The translations under genes and the position numbers were made by a program. A stretch of DNA of 64,000 nt, taken from assembly GCA_903844735.1 (NCBI GenBank), contig CAIMUX010000142.1, positions 1 through 64,000 on the forward strand, given 5' to 3'. Origin of the DNA: Candidatus Eiseniibacteriota bacterium (GTDB lineage Bacteria; Eisenbacteria; RBG-16-71-46; CAIMUX01). Positions 10,901 through 19,900 of this stretch are shown here, one piece after another; position 1 is the stretch's first letter; every line of letters begins with the position of its first letter. Under the pieces are notes generated by a model. The model ran no database searches. It saw only the letters and a list, made by a program, of their open reading frames with translations, and was not told where the DNA came from.

Positions 10901-13900
10901 ATCGGCGACGCCTCCCTGATTCCAGCCGCCGCGGCCCTGACTGCCTTCCCGGCTGACGTGTTCTACGCCCAGACGGACGGCGAGGCTGCGGGTCTTGATC
11001 CGACCGACTGGATCTTCCGTGAGAACAACCTGAACGGGGACAACAACAACCTCGACCTCTGGACCGCCACCTGGGACGCGACCGGCCTGCCGGTAGGCAA
11101 GTACCTCGTCCGGGCCATCGCCGTCGATGGCCAGAACAACATGGACGAGATCAGTTACACCTGCTACGAACCGGCCGTGCAGAACCCGGAGGAGCTGGAG
11201 CTCGTGAACCTGAGTCCGGTACCGCCGCACGCCGTGTTCACGACGATGATCGTACCGGACGTGCTTCCGGGCGGCACCTCGGTGACCCTCCACCCTTCGC
11301 CGGCGAGCGTCATCTACGTTCCGGGCAGCGCGAAGTGGGCGGAGCTGAACTGCGCGGTTACCGGCGCCACCAAAGTGAAGTTCGAGTACAAGATCGAGGG
11401 CATCACCGATTGGACGGTGATCCAGCCGAACGACGACGACCTCTTCTTCGCGGACATCGACGGGACGGCCGGCTACAGCGGCGTCCTCGGGTTCGACGAG
11501 GTCTTCAATGATCTGAACGGCGACTTCGTCAAGAGCCCCGGCGACTTCGTCCAGGACGAGGGCGTCCCGGTCGGTGTCCAGACGCCGAGTGGGTGGGCCA
11601 TGTATCCGCAGATCAGCGGAGACGCGACGTTCGCCGTTCGCTACCCGTTCCACGTCTACCTGAACACGAAGGCTCTCTTGCCGACGGCGTTCCCGGCATT
11701 GATGACCGACACCAACATTCAACTCCGTGTGACTGCTTATGACGAGGTCTGCGAGAGTGATCGAAGCGACCCGAGTCCTGACGTCGTGACGGTCATCTGG
11801 GGCGAGAACGACGATCCGGTCGCCGACATCATCCGCGCAGAGGACCTCGATGGCACGCTGGTGGATGTCAGTCCGGAGATCCATGACCATACGCCCGTCG
11901 CCACGATCGGCGCTGACATGGACACCATGCGTGTGTTCGTCACAGCCGAGGACATGTCCACGATCGACTACGTGGACTTGTACTACCGGCTTGATCCGGC
12001 CTGTTACACGACGGTTTCTGATGATCAGTTGCAGCGTCCGACCGATCTGGTACTGGTGCTCGACGGTTCTGCGAGCATCACGGCGGCGTCCTTCGCTCTC
12101 CAGACGCAGGGAGTGGCCGCGGCCCTGGCGGATGAGGGGATTCTTCCGAGAGACGGGTCGGTCACCCTTGCCGTGGTGCAATTCGGCAACGGCGCGGCCG
12201 TGACCGAGATTCCGCGGACGACGATCACGAGCGCCTCCGTAGCCGGGGACCTGGCGACCCAGGTTCTGGCTATGGCGCAACGCGGCGACGGAACGCCGAC
12301 GGCCGCTGGGATCGACAGGGCCGTGGAGGCCATCGGTGCGGGCACCGTCGGTGCACGTCAGGTCATCATCCTTGCTACCGACGGACCGCCCACGGTGCCG
12401 GAGGGCGACCTTTCCGACCCGGTAGCCTTGGCGCTGGCTGCGGCCGACAACGCGATGCTTCACGGTGTCGACGAGCTTCACACGCTCGGCATTGGCGCCG
12501 CGGCGGACATGGTCTTCCTGGCGCAACTGGCGCGGAACGGTAGCGTCGAGCAGATCTCGAGCTATACGGGCTTCGCGGCCGCGATCGGCGGGAAGATCCA
12601 GGCCATCGTGTTCAACACTCTCGTGGATATGCGTCAGTGGAGGAGCATGACCGCGGCTGGCCTGATCGGCCACCCGGGGATCGACACGACGTATCCCTAC
12701 GACTTCAACATCGCGACCGATCTGATTGCGGACGGCGTCTATCAGATGTACCCGCGGGCTTATGACAAGAGCGGCAATTTCAACGCCGCTCCGCTCAACC
12801 CCTGGGGCTTCAAGAAGTTCGCGCTGGCGGATGTCGATTTCGCCTTCGTGAGCACGCCTGCCGGTCCGCCGGCCCTGCCCGACAGTGCCAGCGCGGCCAG
12901 TGGCGTGCTGGGCGATGCCGGATTCCAGGCCGGTGATGAGTATGTCATCCACGCTTCGTTGAGTGACCCGCTCCAGGCTCCGACAACCGCGGTGCGGTTC
13001 TACTTTGCCCCGCGTGTCCTGGACGAGGTCATCGACCCGGCGAGGGTGCAGCCGCTGTCTCCGTTCATCATGCTGGATGACGTGGCGGAGACGATTCTTG
13101 GGACGGCGACCGGCGACGGCGTGGTCGTCAAGATCAACGGCTCGCTCGGGACGTACCACGAGAGCCTGACAGGCCTGACATCTCCGATGGACTACACCGT
13201 CACCGGGAACAAGATCGAGTTCGCGGGCCGGCCGCTCGCGGGCGATTTGATCGAGGTGAGCTACAACTTCGGGGTGTGGGTGCCGATCGCGCTCGGCGAC
13301 ACATGGAGCCCGTACACAGTAGCCTGGAGTCAGGCCAACGGAGGCGTGCCCGATCCGGCACACATCGTCGATCCGAGCACCAGCCCGGCGACCAACCGCG
13401 ACTGGACCGGTGCGGACGCTTACGACCTCGCGGCCGGAGCGCTCTTCGACCTCAACGGGGATGGCACCTACGGTACGGCTTGCGACTACGCCGAGCCGAT
13501 CGCCAGCGAGGGAAACTACCTCTATCTGCGCGACGAGGCGAGGCCGGAGGTCATCCTTTACGGGCTGGCGTACGACGATTTCGTAGCGCCGTTCGACTAC
13601 CTGGACTGGAACTGGCCGGGTAACCCGCTGTTCCGCGGCGGGGACGAGCTTAACGGACCGAACTACGAGAACAAGCTGAGCGGTATTGAAACGGATATCT
13701 TTGTCGACGCGACTGATGTCGGCGGCGGCGAGGTGGCCTCGGTGAAGTTGGACGTCACCGCGAGCGAGATCGCGGGCGGTGGCATCCGGAAGACTTCGAT
13801 CGACATGACCAGGATCGCCAAGGACACGGAGTTCATCGACATTCCGATCACCTTCTACGAGGACGACTACTACGGCTTCTGGGTGACCGGCTACGGGCCG

Positions 13901-16900
13901 TTCCACCTTATCGAGGAAGTGAATGAGAAGATCGCAGCGCAGCCGGCTTGGGAGTCGGCTCCGATTGAGAACGTCGTTCTGCAGATTTCGATCGACCAAG
14001 GGGCTACCTGGACCCGTCAGTACGAGATGGTGCGCGACGAAGCGACCCGCTCCTGGAGCGCCGTCGGCCGCTTCAACACGGGCATCGTCGACGACGTAAC
14101 CCAGCGGTACCAGTTCATCGTAGACCTGGTGGGCGACGAGCAGTCGGTCATTCCTGATGCCCGGAACCTGGGTCGAACGGCGAGTCAGAGCAAGGATGCG
14201 GTTGTCACGTTCTACAGCGCGCTGAATGTACCCAGCACGGGCACTCACGCTTTCTGGTACACGCATTTGGACAACGCCACGCAACTGGGGAACAACGCGT
14301 TCCACCGCGTCGTGGTCACGGCGACGGACACCTTCGGCAACACCGGTACGAACCTGACCAGCGCCATGCCGGGCGCTGCCGGGGCGCAGGGGCCGATCGT
14401 GTTCGTGCTCGATCAGACGCCGCCGGTGGTCAACTCGATCATCGCGCTGAACTCGGATAGCCAGCCTCTGCCGGTCACCCGGGTGAGCCCCTCGCTCGAG
14501 TACAGGTTGATGGCCGACGTCAGCGACAGCCCATTCGGCGACATCAACGTGATGTCGACGCTGGGGGTCATCTACCAGTACTGCCCGAACAACTGGCTGA
14601 ACAACCCGAGTCCGACCTGGATCACCATTGATCTCGGCTGGGCGACGAACGGGATGTGGGTCAGAGACTGGACCCCGGTGAGTCCGCTCACCGATGGCTA
14701 CGACAACGACGGGGACGGTGTGTGGGACGAGCCGGACGAGGCTGTGGCCGACATTACCATCCGCGCCATTGCCTTTGACGACGGATTCAATACAGGCTAC
14801 AGCGATCGCCAGGCGACTCCGGTGACTCTGACGCTGACCGTCGACGCTGCTGAGCCGACCGCGGCCCTGACGCAGCCGGTGGACGGCGAGATCTTCGGCT
14901 ACAGCGAGCCGATTCTGCTCAGCGGTACCGCTGATGGCGACTACACGCCGCCCAAGGCGACGAACGACGTCGACATCGTGCGATTCCAGGCCAAGATCAA
15001 TCGGCTCTTCTACGTCGATGAGACCCTGTTCATCCAGAATGGTGCCGACAAGACGCCTCCCGTCGCGACGATCGTAGGCAAGGCGAATGTCTATGAGAAC
15101 GGCCTCGACGAGGTCTGGTGGGACTCGGAAGGCGACGATGACTTCTCGGCGGCGGACTCGTGCGTCTACTCAGGCGCGAACGGGATTCCTTTCCAGTTCG
15201 AGCCGTCGAAGGTCCAGGCCCTGCCGGATCCGAACTTCTGGTTCGACCTCGATCCCACGCCGCAGGATAACGGCGACGATCCGTGGTTGACCTCGGCCAA
15301 CAACGGCGACAACTGGGAGATGACCTGGGTGCCGTCCGGATACAGCTTCATCAACGTCGATCTTCTCGGCGGCGACGAGTATGTCCGGCTGCGCATGCTT
15401 TCTCGCGACACTGCCGGTAACTGGGACACGGAGGACGACCTGCTTGGGCCGAAGGAGACGGTCGTCATTCTCAACGACGACACGGTCAGCCGGGCCTACG
15501 TGACGCATGTCGGCACCAATGACCAGGACGGCGCGGTCGACCCCGCGGAGACCAAGCCGGTTCAAGGGCTGAACGGAGTGAACGTTTACGGGCAGATGTT
15601 CGCCTCCGGCCTGGAGGAAATCGTCCAGGTCAACGTGTACATGGTGGCGACGCCGGACGGCGCGGCACCTGATACGTCGCTGGTGTTCATTGACAACACT
15701 ATCGCCGAGGACGGTCTGTTCACGGGCATCTGGGACGCCGGCGCGCTGCCGGAGGCGGAGTATCTGCTCTTCGCCACCGCCGTGGACGTGGACCAGAACG
15801 AGACAAGTATGCACGACGCCACCAAGGTGCGTGTCCGGGTTGACCGGACGCCGCCGGTGGTCAACTACACGGCGCTCGGCACATACGCTGGGTTTACTAC
15901 GGGCGCGAGCTATACGGACGACAGCATCGTCAACCACAGCAGCACGGTCATCTTCCCGGACATGTACACCGGGGACGTGAACTTCACTGTGACGACGACG
16001 GCATCGGACGTGGCTTCCATGCTTCTGCAGTGGCGGTTCGCAACCGACCCTGTCGGTTTCTGGCGGCCGGTCGGTGACTTCTTCACGCCGACGGTTCGTC
16101 CGGACGGCGCGTTCGACTACGAGCCGAACCAGGACTTCTCCGTCGGCGGCGTCGCGCACCACGCTTGGTGGCTGCATCTGGAGAACTTCAACGACCCGGC
16201 CCGGGTGTTGCAGTCCGGTCGGATGGAGTTCCGGGCGCTGGCCGTCGACGAGGCGGGCAACAGCAATGCGCTTCAGACAGAGGTGGCTCCGTACACCGCT
16301 GACGACACCGAACCGACCGGCTTCGACTGGAACGACGATTCCGTCACCAATCAGATCGAAGTCGGAACCACGGTGAACTTCGAGATCTCCGTGCAGGATC
16401 AGTTGATGACTGACGAGACTCGCACCGACATCACGCAGGTGGCCCTGGTGTTCCGCCGGGTCGGCGTGGCGGCGTGGTCGCCGTACGCCGCGGTGGTGCC
16501 GGAGCCGAAGCAGATAGACACCGGCAATGCGATGTGGATCGCCCGGTTCGCCTGGACGGCGCCGACCTTCGTGGTTCACGACACGGGTTACGAGTTTGCG
16601 GTTGTGATGACCGACGCGGCAGGCAACGTGAACGAGACGCCGTGGCAGCGGCCCGGCGGCTATGTCATCACTGTTGAGGACAACGCGGCGCCGGATCGGA
16701 CGAAGATGGTCGATGTGGTCGCGCTCACCTACAAAGCGGCCGAGGTTAACGGCAACCCCGACAACCCGGACGTTTGGAAGGACAACTCGACCATCGAAGC
16801 GGACATGACGACCTATCAGGTCGGCACCGACTGGCTCGTTAGCGAGGGCGGTGGCCCTGTCCTGGTAACGCCTTTCACGCCGAGCTTCAATCCGCCCGCG

Positions 16901-19900
16901 AACGGAACGGTGGGTACCGCCGTTGGCGACGCTTGCGCCACCTTCCCGCGAAATGTCGGGGAAGGGTACTTGAACGACGCTCGCGTTCGTAACACGGTCA
17001 AGGTTGCTCGGACGGTGACGCTCGTGGGTCGGACGCAGTCCGACGACGACGGCATCGGGCAGCTCGACACGGGCATTCAGTGGGTTACCTTCCTGTTGGC
17101 GCCGTGCGACGCGAACGGCGTTCTTTCGGCGCAGTCCGAGTGGATCACGCTCGGCCGCGACGAGTATCAGCCGGCGTTCCCGCTCTTCTATTGGCACCTG
17201 ACCCTGGACACCGAGCTCTACGCCGACGGTAACTACAGACTCGCCGCATATGCCCTGGACGAGGAGGGCAACCTTGAGGACATGACGAGCCTCGATTGGA
17301 CCTCCGCGATCATCGTGATCGATAACACGGGACCGAGCGCTCAGATGGACGCCGACGCTACCACCGACGCCGTGGAGAAGACGGCCACGGTGGAGCGGAA
17401 CAGGCCGTTCACGCTGTTCGCGCGTACCCTCGAGCCGGGCACGGCGACACTGCAGAACTACGAGGACGACACGGTTGAGTTCTTCTACAAGCGCGCGCGG
17501 GACCTGAACATGGCGGACTCCTGGGCCTCGGTGGACGAGGACGCAGGTGCGGCCGAGCCCGCGGAGAGCGAGGACGGAAACCCGGACTTGACCCGGCCCT
17601 ACTCGTTCGACGTCAACATGGGCCTCCTCTCCGAGCCGACGGACAACCACACGGGCGTCCCGCTTTCGGTCGGTGAGACCTATGACTTCGCGACCTATGT
17701 AAGCGACGAGGTCTGCAACGCCACGACGCAGATCGGGACCTTCGCGGATAGCGCGGTGGCCGGCGTCGGTACGCGGTACCTCCGCGTCCTGATCCAGGAC
17801 ACGATCGCGCCCCACCTGGAGTTCACGAGTGCGGTGCGGAAGGCCGCCCCGTATGGCGATGAGGCCTTGATCGAGAACCCGACGAAGATCCACGCGCAGG
17901 GCTTCCATCAGATCACGGCGGAGCTCCTGGCGGGTGATCTGGATATGGATCACGCCGAGTTCGTGTACCGCCCGATGGGCACGACGACCTGGAACCTCAT
18001 CGACGCCGATCTGACGTCCGAAGAGGGCGGTCGGAAGTGGGTGCTCGGTGAGTGGGATCTGCAGACACTGCAGCACAATACTTGGTACGAAGTTGCGTGC
18101 ATCGGCGTGGACGACGTCGGCAACGTCGACCAGGCACCCGACCTCATCGAGGTCTACGTCGACTACGAGGCTCCGCCCTTCGTGCTTGTGAGCCCGGCCC
18201 CGACGACTTCCAAGTGGTGCAACGGCATCATGGATCTGGTTGTGGAAGTTACGCGCGGCACGCCTCAGGCCGACCCGGAGCCTAATGATGACGTCTTCGA
18301 CGTGATTTGGCTCTGGAAGTTGAGCGCGGATCCGGACGTCATGGCGCCCGACACTACGTCGAATCCCGCGGCGACGGGTTGGAAGACGCTGTCTGTCGCC
18401 ACGGTGGCGGATCTCTACGACGACGCGACGAACAGGTACAGCAACACGCTGAATCTGAGCGGCACGATCAACCCGAACGGACCGCTCGGTCTGATGAGCA
18501 TCTTCGCGTCGAACCTCTACGATATGCGAGTGATGGTCGTAGACCAGGCCGGTAACGTAGGCGTCTACGATGTCTACAAGAACACCGTCGATTTGACCGC
18601 GCCGAACTACTCGCAGATCTCGAACATCAAGCTGTACGGGAACGACACGACCCAGGATCCGTCGGATCAGGGTCAGTACACCAATGTCACGGCAGGCAGC
18701 ATGGTTGAGATCTTCGGCACCGCTTCGGACAACGAACCGGCCCTGCCGGATTACGCTGACCCGCAGACCGGTACGTTCTACGAAACGGCCATCGCGGCGA
18801 TGCAGTTCGAGGTGGCTTATGACCTCGGTGTGAGTGATGGCAATGCGGACGGCGGTGTCTGGTATGACATCGGCGTCGTGAAGCTGGACCCGCCGAACCT
18901 GGGTGACTTGAGCGCCCAGACTTCGTCGATCCTGTGGAACACAACCGGGCTGCCGGAGGGTCAGTACCTGCTCCGGGTCACCGCGTTCGATGAGTGCGGC
19001 CTTGGCACGACAAGTGCCACGGTCAACGTGCGTGTCCTGGACTGGACGCCTCCTATCGCCAGGATCGTGGCTTGGGATGCCGATCAGCAGCCGCACGGGA
19101 CGCCGGCCCCCTCGTTCCTGACGATCTACGCGCTGGCTGAGTGCGACACAACGGACGCAGATACGGAGACAGCCGGTTGGCAGCCGACCTACGATGTTCA
19201 ACTCCAGTACAACGTGAAGGACGTCGGCGAGGCTGTACCGACCGGTGACTGGATCAATATCGGGATCGCGCAACCGGCAGAGGACGGTGAGCGGTTCACC
19301 ACGGGGCAGCTCTGGTCGGCCACAATCGACCCGCAGCTGTTCGGCGCGAGTGCGGGCTCTGTCTGGCTGCGCGCGCTGGTGAAGGACGACGCCGGCAACC
19401 GGTACGGCGACAACCCCGCGGACATAGTTCCGACGGCGCTGGTTAACATCGTGCAGCAGGTCGACGACCTGGGCGTTGCCGACGGCACGATCACGATCGA
19501 ACAGGTCGCCGCTGCGGAGCTGCAGGGCGGCTCGCGCATGGTTGAAGACGTTAGCTGGATGATCGAGAGCCCGACGCACGTCGTGCTGACGGTCAAGATG
19601 GCCGTCCAGGATCAGGCGCCGCGCGTGATCCTGCTGAGCGAGCCGGCTGATCCGATCGCCTACCCGTCGGACGACAATCCGCTGAACTACACGCCGGGGG
19701 TGCCGGTGGGTCTGACGCGGAGCATCGACGACCCGACGGTCTGGCGCGGCGAGGTCTTCCTTGAGGATCCGGACAACTGCACGCATTACGCGTTCTGGGT
19801 GTCCGGCCTTGACGGCACGGCCGGCACGGCCAAGTGGATCGACCTGATGGACGCCTACATGCGGGAGTTCAGTGTGACGACGGCCCTTGGGACCAACGGC